Shown: positions 27,074 to 36,438 of the stretch, piece by piece
Layout: the number at the start of each line of letters is the position of its first letter
How positions within the stretch are numbered: position 1 is the stretch's first letter
Origin: Paenibacillus ehimensis NBRC 15659
Lineage (GTDB): Bacteria > Bacillota > Bacilli > Paenibacillales > NBRC-103111
DNA: 44,266 bases
Direction of reading: 5' to 3'
NCBI RefSeq assembly: GCF_004000785.1
Contig: NZ_BILX01000055.1
Location: 1 to 44,266 of the forward strand
Notes under the pieces: generated by a model
Database searches by the model: none
What the model was told of the DNA's origin: nothing
The model's input: the letters and a program-made list of their open reading frames with translations, nothing else
Program-made: the position numbers and the translations under genes

Positions 27074-28066
27074 TTACCAAACCAATACGGAAGCGCCCCA
27101 AGTCAAGCCCCCGCCGAAGCCGACAAGCACCAGACAATCGCCCACTTTGACCCGTCCGGACTCCGCCGCCTCCGCAAGAGCGATCGGAATCGATCCTGCC
27201 GACACATTGCCGTACTTGTCCAAGTTGATCATGCATTTGTCCTCGCTCAAATTCAGCTTCTGCAGCGCGGACTGAATGATCCGGATATTCGCCTGATGCG
27301 GCACGAGCAAATCCACCTCGGACTTGTCGATTCCCGCCTTGCGCAGAGCTTCTTCCGCAGCGCTTCCCATAATGCGGACCGCGAATTTGAATACCTCGCT
27401 GCCGGCCATGAAGATGAAATGCTGCTTGCCTTCCAGACTCTGCGGCGATGCCGGGCAGCGGGAGCCGCCGGCGGCAACATTCAGCAGCGGGCCGCCTGCG
27501 CCGTCTGCGCCAAGCTCGAACGATTTAAATCCGCGGCCTTCCGGTACGGTGCCGAGCACGACTGCGCCTGCACCGTCACCGAACAAAATGCATGTATTCC
27601 GGTCAGTGTAGTCCGTAATTTTAGACAAGCATTCCGCCCCGACGACAAGCGCATATTTATAGGTTCCGGTGGCGATGAAATTCGCGGCGTTGGCCAAGCT
27701 GTAGATAAATCCCGAGCAAGCCGCCGACAGATCGAAGGCGGCCGCTTTCTTGGCTCCCAGCTTGTCCTGCAAAATACATGCCGTCGATGGAAACGCCATA
27801 TCCGGGGTAACGGTCGCGACGATAATTAAATCGATCTCCTCCGGCGCGATGCCCGCGTTCTGCAGGGCGATCTTCGACGCTTCATAAGCCAAGTCCGACG
27901 ACGCTTGCTCCGCGGAAGCGATGCGGCGTTCGCGGATGCCGGTACGGGTGACGATCCATTCGTCGTTTGTGTCCACCATTTGTTCCAGCTCGAAATTGGT
28001 CAGTACCTTTTCGGGCACATATTTCCCCGTTCCGAGAATGCCTACAGGCTTTAAGCTGCTATTCAT
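27074..28066 (-). CDS. fabH: 3-oxoacyl-ACP synthase III
   Basis: FabH starts fatty-acid synthesis by condensing acyl-CoA with malonyl-ACP; in Bacillales it selects branched primers. The 330-residue protein has the active Cys in DLSAACSGFIYSLANA, His in LLVPHQANIRII and Asn in YGNVSAGSIPIALAEA. It starts 2 bases after the plsX stop, so its GGGAG ribosome binding site is inside the end of plsX and translation is probably coupled. Confidence 0.97.
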   Translation of the reverse strand: MNSSLKPVGILGTGKYVPEKVLTNFELEQMVDTNDEWIVTRTGIRERRIASAEQASSDLAYEASKIALQNAGIAPEEIDLIIVATVTPDMAFPSTACILQDKLGAKKAAAFDLSAACSGFIYSLANAANFIATGTYKYALVVGAECLSKITDYTDRNTCILFGDGAGAVVLGTVPEGRGFKSFELGADGAGGPLLNVAAGGSRCPASPQSLEGKQHFIFMAGSEVFKFAVRIMGSAAEEALRKAGIDKSEVDLLVPHQANIRIIQSALQKLNLSEDKCMINLDKYGNVSAGSIPIALAEAAESGRVKVGDCLVLVGFGGGLTWGASVLVW

Positions 28067-28068
28067 AA

Positions 28069-29064
28069 CTACTCGCTCCCGTTGCTAATTTCCGCAGAAA
28101 TGCTGCGGACCAAATCGTTTTTCAAAGCGACCCGGGCCTGACGTACCGCGTTCTTAAAAGCTACGCCATTGGACGAGCCGTGGCTTTTGAGCACCAGACC
28201 GTTAATGCCGAGCAGAGGCGCTGCGCCATGCTCGGCGTAATCCATTTTTTTGCGGAATTGGCTGAGGCCTTTCTTGACCGCCGCAGCCGCAAGCTTAGTA
28301 TACCACGTGCGCATAAATTGTTCTTTTAAGACGGAAAAGATGACCGAGGCCGCCCCTTCCATCGATTTAAGCATAATATTCCCCGCGAATCCGTCGCATA
28401 CGATGACGTCGCAAGGCTTCCGGAGCACGTCGCGCGATTCCACGTTGCCTATGAAGCGGATCGGCGCCTGCTCAAGCAGCGGAAAAGCCGCCTTCGTCAG
28501 CTCGTTGCCTTTCATCGCTTCCGTCCCCACGTTAAGGAGACCGACGCGCGGCTCGGCCACTCCGTGGACTTTGCTCCGGTACAAGCTGCCCATGATGGCG
28601 TACTGTACCAGATGCTCCGCCGTCGCGTCCATATTCGCCCCGAGGTCGAGCGCAAGAATGCCTTCCCCGTCCACCGTCGGCAGCATCGGCGCAAGCGCCG
28701 GGCGCTCGATCCCTTTGATTCGGCCGACAACCAGGAGTCCCGTCGTCATCAGCGCTCCCGTATTGCCAGCCGATATCATGGCGCCTACTTCCTGTTCCTT
28801 CACCATACGGCCGGCGACGACCATCGAAGCGTCTTTTTTGCGCCGCACCGCTTTAACCGGTTCGTCGTCTGCTTCGATCGTCTCGCTCGCATGCTTCAAC
28901 TCCAGATTCGCAAGCTTCTTGCCTTGAAGGAGCGGCTCCAGCACACTTGTATCTCCAACCAGTACAATCGTCGTATCCGGCCATTCTTCGGCCGCCGCGA
29001 TCGCGCCATCCACCGCCGCCTGCGGCGCATGGTCTCCGCCCATCGCGTCAATCGCTATCCGCAT
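28069..29064 (-). CDS. plsX: Phosphate acyltransferase PlsX
   Basis: PlsX makes acyl-phosphate from acyl-ACP, feeding phospholipid synthesis through PlsY. The 331-residue protein begins MRIAIDAMGGDHAPQAAVDG and contains MISAGNTGALMTTGL, LALDLGANMDA and CDGFAGNIMLKSMEGAA. I set the start at the ATG at 29064 behind GGAGGAGAG. It overlaps the end of fapR by 17 bases. The longer open frame upstream lies inside fapR and is discounted. Confidence 0.97.
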   Translation of the reverse strand: MRIAIDAMGGDHAPQAAVDGAIAAAEEWPDTTIVLVGDTSVLEPLLQGKKLANLELKHASETIEADDEPVKAVRRKKDASMVVAGRMVKEQEVGAMISAGNTGALMTTGLLVVGRIKGIERPALAPMLPTVDGEGILALDLGANMDATAEHLVQYAIMGSLYRSKVHGVAEPRVGLLNVGTEAMKGNELTKAAFPLLEQAPIRFIGNVESRDVLRKPCDVIVCDGFAGNIMLKSMEGAASVIFSVLKEQFMRTWYTKLAAAAVKKGLSQFRKKMDYAEHGAAPLLGINGLVLKSHGSSNGVAFKNAVRQARVALKNDLVRSISAEISNGSE

Positions 29065-29656
29065 GAAGCTCTCCTCCTTCATGCCGATCTTTGCTCGCAT
29101 GATAAATGATGAAATTTCCTTGGAATACCATTTCGTCTCCGACGTATGTAAAAACTTCGACCTTCGCCTTGCCTTTGGAGATCGAACGGACATAAGCCTT
29201 GGCGATGCACTTCTCCTGCAGCCGGACCGGCCGCACGAAGCGGATGTCCGCTGCGGCGGTTAGCGCCACTTTATCGTTGATCAGCGCAACGGCCAAGGAA
29301 TTGGCCTGAGAAAATATATGATGACCCCGGGCAATCTTCGTCCGGGAGAACACATGCTCTTCTCGAATTTCGAACATAGAAATGCCGCTTTTGTCGAGCT
29401 GCAGATCAATGACATCCCCGATGACTTCATGCAGCGGAAGCGAGCGCACCTGATCGTACGATTGCTCCGCCATCAGCTTCATCCGCTCCCGCAGCTCGGG
29501 AATGCCGAGCTCGAGCCGGTCCAGACGGATCGTCTGGATGCTGACTTGAAACAGCTTCGTCAGCTCTTCATCCGTAATAAACGGATTTTCTTCGATCGCT
29601 TTGGCCAACTGCTGCTGGCGCTGTCGTTTCGGAAGGCGTTCGATAACGAGCACCAC
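29048..29656 (-). CDS. fapR: Fatty-acid biosynthesis repressor FapR
   Basis: FapR represses fatty-acid and phospholipid genes and is released by malonyl-CoA. The protein has an N-terminal DeoR-like helix-turn-helix (NPFITDEELTKLFQVSIQTIRLDRLELGIPELRER) and a C-terminal hot-dog effector domain (GHHIFSQANSLAVALINDKVALTAAADIRFVRPV). The start is uncertain: GTG codons at 29656 and 29653 directly abut the AAGG tract, so spacing is poor. It heads the fapR-plsX-fabH-fabD-fabG set it would control. I do not see the usual FapR operator spelling upstream. Confidence 0.95.
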   Translation of the reverse strand: MVLVIERLPKRQRQQQLAKAIEENPFITDEELTKLFQVSIQTIRLDRLELGIPELRERMKLMAEQSYDQVRSLPLHEVIGDVIDLQLDKSGISMFEIREEHVFSRTKIARGHHIFSQANSLAVALINDKVALTAAADIRFVRPVRLQEKCIAKAYVRSISKGKAKVEVFTYVGDEMVFQGNFIIYHASKDRHEGGELHADSD

Positions 29657-29697
29657 CTTTTAGCTTAAACTAGGGAGTTCCCCACCTGATGCCTATG

Positions 29698-29724
29698 ACT
29701 TGTCACTATCTCTTATGACCAAGT
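29698..29724 (-). promoter_or_regulatory. Imperfect palindrome upstream of fapR
   Basis: ACTTGGTCA and TGACAAGT face each other (one bulged base) 42-68 bases before the fapR start. It is the only dyad in the fapR promoter region and could be an operator, but it does not match the known FapR consensus. Confidence 0.35.
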
Positions 29725-29771
29725 TCCAAAGCAAAGTATACTGGATTCTGTTTGAAAAGGGAAGCGCAAGC

Positions 29772-29823
29772 AGACAAAAAAAATAGCACTGCACCTGAAG
29801 GTGGAGTACTATCTCTTTTGTCT
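29772..29823 (-). terminator. Terminator after rpmF
   Basis: A long imperfect stem (AGACAAAA with TTTTGTCT outside, GATAG with CTAT, ACT with AGT, and CACC with GGTG inside, TTCA loop) has an eight-T run in its descending arm on the minus strand. It starts 9 bases after the rpmF stop and isolates the ylbN-rpmF unit from fapR. Confidence 0.85.
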
Positions 29824-29832
29824 GCAGGAAGA

Positions 29833-30006
29833 TTATTGGCTAATAATCTCTCTTTTCTTGTATTGACCGCAAACCTTGCAAACCCGGTGAGCCAATTTCA
29901 ATTCACCGCAATTGTCACACTTTACCATGCCCGGTACTTCCAATTTAAAATGAGTACGACGCTTGTCGCGGCGTGTCTTGGATGTTCTCCTTTGAGGTAC
30001 TGCCAT
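29833..30006 (-). CDS. rpmF: 50S ribosomal protein L32
   Basis: The 57-residue protein [19 protein letters not shown] is a zinc-ribbon L32, with Cys pairs in VKCDNCGEL and [10 protein letters not shown]. Keeping all four Cys marks it as the zinc-containing paralogue type. The ATG at 30006 follows GGAGGTGGG; a longer in-frame stretch upstream is the end of ylbN read in another frame. It follows ylbN by 40 bases. Confidence 0.97.
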   Translation of the reverse strand: MAVPQRRTSKTRRDKRRTHFKLEVPGMVKCDNCGELKLAHRVCKVCGQYKKREIISQ

Positions 30007-30046
30007 ATTTCCCACCTCCTTCAACGAATTCAGCCTGCGTTCCTGG

Positions 30047-30574
30047 TTACGATCGGTCTTTAAAAAAATCCGCAAGTCCGGCCAAACGCGGGTCCACCTT
30101 CTCCGTCTTGCATTCGCAAGCCTTCTCGTTCCGGTTCGTTCCGCACACGGGACACAGTCCTTGACAATCTTCACTGCACAGCGGGATGAACGGCAGCGCC
30201 ATCAGGACGCTTTCCGCCAAATAGGGCTTCAGCTCAAACCGGTCTTCGGAGACATACAGCACGTCTTCCTCGTCCTGGTCCTCATCCTCGGACTCTTCGA
30301 GCTCTTGCGCTTCGCCCTTCACAAACGTTTCATGAAACGGAATCGTCAAATGCTGTCCGACCGGGGACAAGCAGCGCGAGCACGATTGCTCCACGTCGAT
30401 GTCCAGTTCGCCGGTGACTTCGGCCGTGCCGGCCTTGTCCCGAGCTTCCAAACGCACCTGCAGCGGGCCGTACCCGAGCAGACTTCCGGACTTCGGCAGA
30501 ATGCCTGTCAAATCTTCCGTGCCTTCGATCCGGATCGTGCCTTTGGATGCCAAATCTTTCAAATGTATAAACAT
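30047..30574 (-). CDS. ylbN: YceD/DUF177 family protein
   Basis: A 175-residue DUF177 protein, the family always placed before rpmF (YlbN in Bacillus, YceD in E. coli) and linked to 23S rRNA accumulation. It shows a Cys pair CSRCLSP in mid-protein, an acidic stretch ([14 protein letters not shown]), and a C-terminal [13 protein letters not shown] cluster that probably binds zinc. The ATG at 30574 follows GGGGTGA. Its promoter is perfect at -35 and -10 and overlaps the divergent tmcAL promoter. Confidence 0.94.
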   Translation of the reverse strand: MFIHLKDLASKGTIRIEGTEDLTGILPKSGSLLGYGPLQVRLEARDKAGTAEVTGELDIDVEQSCSRCLSPVGQHLTIPFHETFVKGEAQELEESEDEDQDEEDVLYVSEDRFELKPYLAESVLMALPFIPLCSEDCQGLCPVCGTNRNEKACECKTEKVDPRLAGLADFFKDRS

Positions 30575-30601
30575 GAGTATCACCCCAAACAAACAAAGAT
30601 T

Positions 30602-30631
30602 ATTATATCGACTTCGGTTCCGTTTTGTCAA
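30602..30631 (-). promoter_or_regulatory. Consensus promoter of ylbN-rpmF
   Basis: On the minus strand TTGACA, 18 bases, TATAAT: both hexamers perfect. Its -35 uses the same base pairs as the -35 of the divergent tmcAL promoter. Confidence 0.9.
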
Positions 30632-30653
30632 CATTTTCAGTTCATGCTATAGT
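30625..30653 (+). promoter_or_regulatory. Promoter of tmcAL, sharing its -35 with the ylbN promoter
   Basis: TTGTCA, 17 bases, TATAGT on the plus strand, 62 bases before the tmcAL ATG. The heptamer TTGTCAA (30625-30631) reads as a -35 on both strands. Confidence 0.85.
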
Positions 30654-30714
30654 GATTAAACATAATTGCGATTGGCAAAAGAAGCTGAAACCCTGAACAG
30701 GAGGAATCGTACGC

Positions 30715-31950
30715 ATGTCAACCGTCGGCCTCGTTGTGGAATATAATCCGCTGCATAACGGTCACTACTATCATTACCAACAATCGAAAAAGGTAACGGG
30801 AGCGGACAGCGCGGTTTGTGTCATGAGCGGAAACTTTCTCCAGCGCGGGGAACCGGCGGTCGTGAACAAGTGGGCGCGGACCGAAATGGCGCTCCGCATG
30901 GGAGCCGACCTCGTCCTGGAGCTGCCCGTCGCCTACAGCGCTCAGCCGGCGGAATGGTTCGCCTTCGGCGCCGTTTCCGCGCTCGACGCTACCGGAGTCG
31001 TCGACAGCCTCTGCTTCGGCAGCGAGAGCGGCGATATCGGCTGGCTCGAAGCGGCAGCCGATGTCCTGCAGGACGAGCCGGCTTCGCTGCGGGAGCGGCT
31101 GCAGCAGGAGCTGAAAGCCGGGGTACCGTTTCCGGCCGCCTACAGCCGCGCCGTAGCGCAGCTTGTGCCGGGCGCGGACGAAAGCGAGCTCGCCAAACCG
31201 AATAATACGCTCGGACTGCATTATCTGATCGCCTTGCGGCGGCTTCGAAGCGGCATCCGGCCGCAAACGATTGCAAGGACGAAAGCCGAATACAATCAGA
31301 CGGACATTACGGACGGGCGGATTGCAAGCGCTACCGCTCTGCGCAAGCTGATCTTCGAGGAACGCGCTTTGCACGGCCTTCGCCCTTATGTGCCTGCGGC
31401 GACGCTGGATATTTTGGAGCGGGAATGGCAGGCCGGACGCGCGCCGGTCGATTGGGAGCGCTTTGCACGGCCACTGCTGCTGCAGCTTATGCACCATACC
31501 CCGGAGCAGCTGGCGGCGTTTCACGAGGTAACGGAAGGGCTGGAGCACCGCATCCGGCAGGCGTTGACCGGGACGGCCGCTCCCGATGAAGGCTGTATCG
31601 CTTCGCTGCTGGACCGGCTTAAGACCAAGCGCTATACGCGGACCAAGCTGCAGCGCACTTTGCTGCGCATTTTGCTGAATCACACGAAGGAAGAGCTCGC
31701 TGCCGAAACGCTGGGACGAGGTGTGCCGTACCTGCGCGTGCTTGGCTTCCGTCCGAAAGGAAGGGAGCTGCTCCGACGAATGAAAAAAACGGCGAAGGTG
31801 CCGGTCGTTACCAAAGTAACGGACACGCTTTCGCCGCTGCTGGCAATGGATATTCGCGCTACCTCTGTCTATGCGCTCGGATATGAAACGCCCGCTCCGC
31901 GCGACTGGTTCGCGGATTACTACGAGCCGCCGGTTGTTGTGGCGGATTAA
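30715..31950 (+). CDS. tmcAL: tRNA(Met) cytidine acetate ligase TmcAL
   Basis: TmcAL (YlbM) uses ATP and acetate to acetylate C34 of elongator tRNA-Met. The 411-residue protein has the nucleotidyltransferase start VGLVVEYNPLHNGHYYHYQQ with the HxGH-like motif, CVMSGNFLQRGEPAVVNKWAR, and ADLVLELPVAYSAQPAEWFAFGAV. The C-terminal helical half ends with KTAKVPVVTKVTD. The ATG follows AGGAGG by 10 bases. It ends 3 bases before the convergent protease gene, with no terminator between. Confidence 0.96.
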   Translation: MSTVGLVVEYNPLHNGHYYHYQQSKKVTGADSAVCVMSGNFLQRGEPAVVNKWARTEMALRMGADLVLELPVAYSAQPAEWFAFGAVSALDATGVVDSLCFGSESGDIGWLEAAADVLQDEPASLRERLQQELKAGVPFPAAYSRAVAQLVPGADESELAKPNNTLGLHYLIALRRLRSGIRPQTIARTKAEYNQTDITDGRIASATALRKLIFEERALHGLRPYVPAATLDILEREWQAGRAPVDWERFARPLLLQLMHHTPEQLAAFHEVTEGLEHRIRQALTGTAAPDEGCIASLLDRLKTKRYTRTKLQRTLLRILLNHTKEELAAETLGRGVPYLRVLGFRPKGRELLRRMKKTAKVPVVTKVTDTLSPLLAMDIRATSVYALGYETPAPRDWFADYYEPPVVVAD

Positions 31951-31953
31951 TTC

Positions 31954-33039
31954 CTAACTTCCCGTTTTCTCCGGCAGCTTCGCCAAATAGTCCAAAGCCT
32001 CGTCCATCGTGGCGACCGGAACGACTTTCATTTTGGTCCCCAGCTCCTCGGCACGTTTCTTCGCATCCGAATAATTGGGGATCGTCTGTCCGTTCGGAGC
32101 CTTATAGTCTGCGGGGCTGAAAAAGATTTCGGCTCCCGCCCGATCAGCCGCAACGATTTTATGCTGAATGCCCCCGATGACGCCGACATGTCCGTCCGGA
32201 TCGATCTCTCCGGTTCCGGCCACCTTATAGCCTTTGGTAATATCCCCTGGCGTCAGCCGGTTATAGATTTCCAGCGAAAACATCAGGCCCGCCGACGGCC
32301 CTCCAATGTCTCCCGCTTGAATGGTTACCTGCTGCTCCTCCGATTCGGCTTTCACACTGTGCATTTCGGCCAATACGACTCCGAGCCCGACCCGCGAAGC
32401 TGCGGATGCGGCGTCTGCCGGTTGGGCGCTTGGATCGGCAGGCAGCGTGGCCAAAGCTATATCCTCCGTCCGGATCACGCCTTTGCGCTTGTAGCTGACC
32501 GAGACGGTCTCTCCCGCTTTTTTACCTTGGACGCCGCCCCGCACCTCCTCCATGGTTTGAATCGGTTTGTCTCCGATTTTCACGATGGTGTCACCTGCCT
32601 GAAGCACGTCATGCGCCGGAACATCCGGATACACCTGCTGGATGACGATGCCGTCCTTGCTGATATGGTAAGGAATTTTCAGCCGGTTATACACCGCCTG
32701 GATCGCATCCGCCTGCGAGGTGAGCATAACTACTTCCTGACGCTGCGAATATTCCGCCTCGGTCTCGTTGTTGCGGAGCAAATCCCGCTTCAGACGCAGC
32801 TCTTCGTAAGGCCGAACGTAAGACATCAAATAGCCGAATACGGTCGCGTCGGCCACCTGCACCGTAGTCAGCATAAACTTGCCTTTTTCCTCCGAAGCTT
32901 GCTTGGCGTGAACCATCGGGTGAATGTCCTCGGCCGTCCCCGGTTTAAAAATATACAGGGGCAAAGGCATAAAATAAACAACGTACAAAAGCGCTATCGC
33001 TATAAAAACCGAAAAAACGACGCGTGACGCGCGTTTCAT
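31954..33039 (-). CDS. ylbL: YlbL/SepM-type membrane protease (PDZ plus Lon-like domain)
   Basis: A secreted-side serine protease anchored by one N-terminal membrane segment (VVFSVFIAIALLYVVYFMPLPLYIF). A PDZ domain lies at about residues 115-200 (GIVIQQVYPDVPAHDVLQAGDTIVKIG). A Lon S16 protease domain follows, with catalytic Ser in GDIGGPSAGLMFSLEIY and Lys in GGIQHKIVAADRAG. In Streptococcus SepM matures competence peptide; in B. subtilis YlbL supports DNA-damage recovery. I took the ATG at 33039 after GGGAGAGG; an ATG at 33057 is also possible. It is divergent from ylbJ. Confidence 0.93.
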   Translation of the reverse strand: MKRASRVVFSVFIAIALLYVVYFMPLPLYIFKPGTAEDIHPMVHAKQASEEKGKFMLTTVQVADATVFGYLMSYVRPYEELRLKRDLLRNNETEAEYSQRQEVVMLTSQADAIQAVYNRLKIPYHISKDGIVIQQVYPDVPAHDVLQAGDTIVKIGDKPIQTMEEVRGGVQGKKAGETVSVSYKRKGVIRTEDIALATLPADPSAQPADAASAASRVGLGVVLAEMHSVKAESEEQQVTIQAGDIGGPSAGLMFSLEIYNRLTPGDITKGYKVAGTGEIDPDGHVGVIGGIQHKIVAADRAGAEIFFSPADYKAPNGQTIPNYSDAKKRAEELGTKMKVVPVATMDEALDYLAKLPEKTGS

Positions 33040-33130
33040 GTGTCGGGCCTCTCCCATTGATAGCTGTCCCCCCCAGCCGTTCGCAAATGTTGTATCTCTA
33101 TAGGTAGCGTACGCCTGCCAGGTCTATTCC

Positions 33131-34453
33131 ATGCGGACAAAGCGTAAACATGTACCACTAACCCAAGCTGGAGTGATGATTCGGATGCAACGGTTACAGG
33201 TTCTCTTCTCCCCGCGCTTTACAACGCTGCTGCTCGGCGCCGCGGCGCTTGCTCTCGTCGTCAGCATCATCGCCTTTCCCGACGAAGCGTTCCGCTCCTC
33301 GCTCCAGGGGCTGCAGCTCTGGTGGAAGCTGGTCTTCCCGGCCCTTCTGCCCTTTCTAATCGCAACCGAGCTGCTTCGCGGAATGGGCGTGCTGCACGGA
33401 CTTGGCGTACTGCTCGAGCCGCTGCTGCGCCTTTTATTCAAGCTCCCGGGAGTCGCAGGCTGGATCGTGGCGCTCGGTTTCACTGCAGGCATGCCCGCCG
33501 GTGCCGCAGCGGTAGGGCAGCTTCGTAAGGACGGCACGCTGACCCGCGACGAAGGAGAACGTCTGCTCTCCGCTTCCCACCTGCTTAGCCCGGTATTCCT
33601 CGTGAGCGTGGTCGGCGTCGGCTTCCTGCAAAGCGCGACCGCCGGACTTGCGCTTGCGGTCATCCATTATGCCTCTACGCTGCTCTTGGCCCTGCTTCAC
33701 CGTTTTCGCAGCATCCCTGGACCTCATCCATTGCCGAAAACGAAATCGCGGGACAAGGCGGGCGCAGGGTGGCTTGGCCGGAGCTTCGACGCATTTCAAA
33801 ACGCCCGGACGCGCGACGGCCGGACGTTCGGGAAGCTGCTGGGAGATTCGGTGACATCAAGCGTTCAGCAGCTATTTCTGATCGGCGGGTGCATGATGAT
33901 GTTCTCCGTGCTGCTTCATGCCGTCTCGCTTTCCGGACTCATCTCCGCGGCCGCTTCCCTTGCCTCCGCACTCGGCCTGAACCGCGACAACGCTCTGATG
34001 CTCGCCCAAGCGCTGCTGGCCGGCTTCTTCGAACCGCATCTGGGAGCATACGCATTGTCGCAATATACGGAAGCCGCTTCGTCGGCCTTGCCGTATGCGC
34101 TGCTCAGCCTGCTGCTCTCATGGGGAGGCTTGTCCACGCACGCCCAGGTCAAAAGCTTGACTGCGGTTTCCGATTTGCGCTATCTGCGCTTTCTGCGCTC
34201 CCGGCTTGAGCATGGCGGAATCGCTTTTGTGCTCACCTGCTTAGCCTGGAAGCCGCTCACCGATTCGTTCGACGGAGAGCAGCCCGTACTAGCGCATTAT
34301 ACCGCAGTCCGCAGCGGCTGGTCCTTCGAGCGCGACAGCCTGTGGCCTCTTGTCAGTCCGATGATGCTGCAGTTCGGCACGATGCTGCTTGTCCTGCTCG
34401 TGCTTTCGGTCTTTGCCGCTTTTCTCTTCCAGCGCCGCCGCCATCAGCGGTAA
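33131..34453 (+). CDS. ylbJ: Sporulation integral membrane protein YlbJ
   Basis: A polytopic membrane protein of the nucleoside-recognition (gate) family required for spore cortex formation in Bacillus. It has about eight hydrophobic segments, with the family stretch SLQGLQLWWKLVFPALLPFLIATELLRGMG and the second gate GGCMMMFSVLLHAVSLSGL. Starts at 33131, 33176 and 33185 are all possible; the last lies after GGAG and would remove 18 residues. It ends 14 bases before convergent coaD. In B. subtilis ylbK lies next to it; that gene is absent here. Confidence 0.92.
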   Translation: MRTKRKHVPLTQAGVMIRMQRLQVLFSPRFTTLLLGAAALALVVSIIAFPDEAFRSSLQGLQLWWKLVFPALLPFLIATELLRGMGVLHGLGVLLEPLLRLLFKLPGVAGWIVALGFTAGMPAGAAAVGQLRKDGTLTRDEGERLLSASHLLSPVFLVSVVGVGFLQSATAGLALAVIHYASTLLLALLHRFRSIPGPHPLPKTKSRDKAGAGWLGRSFDAFQNARTRDGRTFGKLLGDSVTSSVQQLFLIGGCMMMFSVLLHAVSLSGLISAAASLASALGLNRDNALMLAQALLAGFFEPHLGAYALSQYTEAASSALPYALLSLLLSWGGLSTHAQVKSLTAVSDLRYLRFLRSRLEHGGIAFVLTCLAWKPLTDSFDGEQPVLAHYTAVRSGWSFERDSLWPLVSPMMLQFGTMLLVLLVLSVFAAFLFQRRRHQR

Positions 34454-34467
34454 GCATTCGTTTTGAG

Positions 34468-35591
<1,124 letters not shown>

Positions 35592-35793
35592 GCTGTATAG
35601 CCTTCTTTCCGCCAACTTAATATTGATATCGTATCATAAACGCAATCTTTTGCACAAAAAATCCAAAAAAATTTTGTCAGCGGATGTATATCTTTCTGCA
35701 AAAAGGATCATCCTTATATCATCGACATCCGAAAATGTCGTAGACAACCGCGGAGAAGGCTTACGTTCCCCATAAGCTCTTCGTCCGGTTTCT
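35592..35793. other. Gene-free stretch upstream of rsmD
   Basis: An AT-rich gap with no supportable gene. It must contain the rsmD-coaD promoter (a candidate TTGCGT, 17 bases, TATTAA on the minus strand), but nothing stands out clearly. Confidence 0.4.
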
Positions 35794-35847
35794 CCTCTCC
35801 CATGAAAGGGGCTCGTCGTGAGACGGGCCCCGATTTTATGGGTACAG
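35794..35847 (+). repeat. 54-bp direct repeat, copy 1
   Basis: Identical to 38888-38941 at 51 of 54 positions, same orientation. The core GGGGCTCGTCGTGAG, then GGGCCCCGATTTT, can fold into a G/C stem followed by TTTT, so it may be a mobile terminator-like element. Confidence 0.85.
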
Positions 35848-35896
35848 TATAAAATAATGCTTTATTTAAAAGAAATTTTATATGTAACAGTAAAAA

Positions 35897-36115
35897 TTAA
35901 AGCACTATAACAGGTATGTTTTTCGAACACTTATAGACCATTTGTAGACCAAATTTTTTTCCTTTATTATAAACATAGATCTCAGATATACATCTGGTGA
36001 TCGTTACCTCGATTGTGTTTGACCAAGACATTCGTAGCCGTCCGAAAAGCTCGAGCTGGTCTTCCTCGGTCAGCTTTAAAAATACCTGTTTACCTGCATC
36101 CTTATTTGCATTCAT
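35897..36115 (-). CDS. Small YolD-like protein
   Basis: A 72-residue protein starting MNANKDAGKQVFLKLTEEDQ. The segment LTEEDQLELFGRLRMSWSNTIEVTIT resembles the start of YolD-family proteins (helix, then the first strands), which in Bacillus accompany damage-inducible Y-family polymerases. The second half is shorter than usual and lacks the closing strands, so the gene may be truncated. The ATG at 36115 follows TTGGAGG. The promoter has a perfect TATAAT within a 19-bp dyad shared with the 41.4-kb operon. No polymerase gene is nearby. Confidence 0.6.
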   Translation of the reverse strand: MNANKDAGKQVFLKLTEEDQLELFGRLRMSWSNTIEVTITRCISEIYVYNKGKKFGLQMVYKCSKNIPVIVL

Positions 36116-36143
36116 TTTTCCATCCTCCAAAAAAAGAAAATTC

Positions 36144-36179
36144 GTTTGCATTATATGCGAACAGAAAGCGAACAAACAA
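36144..36179 (-). promoter_or_regulatory. Promoter with 19-bp dyad, copy A
   Basis: On the minus strand TTGTTT, 18 bases, TATAAT. The -10 lies inside GTTCGCATATAATGCAAAC, a palindrome with one mismatch, preceded by a second GTTCG 11 bases upstream. Copy B is at 41379-41414. Confidence 0.75.
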
Positions 36180-36217
36180 TAACAATATCTTCCTTCTGAA
36201 ATATTTTTATTGAAATG

Positions 36218-36251
36218 AAAAAAGCGCCACGTTTTTTGCTGGCGCTTTTTT
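36218..36251. terminator. Strong bidirectional terminator
   Basis: AAAAAAGCGCCA and TGGCGCTTTTTT, perfect 12-base arms with a 10-base loop, work in either direction. No gene ends right at it, so it probably served genes that have since been lost. Confidence 0.8.
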
Positions 36252-36351
36252 CGTCTGGTTAATGCTTATCCCTTTTAGCTGTTCATCTGTGCTTCAATGG
36301 GTATACGATTAAAATCACCCCGATCCAGAACGGGCCGAAGCCTCCTGACAC

Positions 36352-36380
36352 AAGCTGCCGGGATGGTCGCGGATATCCGC
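36352..36380 (+). repeat. 29-bp fragment repeat, copy 1
   Basis: Matches 37925-37953 at 27 of 29 bases (core GGATGGT, GCGGATATCCGC). On the minus strand both read ADIR(D/N)HPGS, suggesting two remnants of the same coding family. Confidence 0.7.
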
Positions 36381-36438
36381 CTCACGGCCGCCGCGCAGCG
36401 TGCCGTTTTATAGATGGCCCTTGATAATTGGAGAAATT

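Noticed and set aside
36144..36173. A standard Bacillus LexA box (CGAAC, 4 bases, GTTCG)
   Set aside because: The CGAAC half-sites are in direct orientation or point outward; only a degenerate CAAAC-AAAT-GTTC lies nearby in the other copy. SOS control stays a hypothesis.
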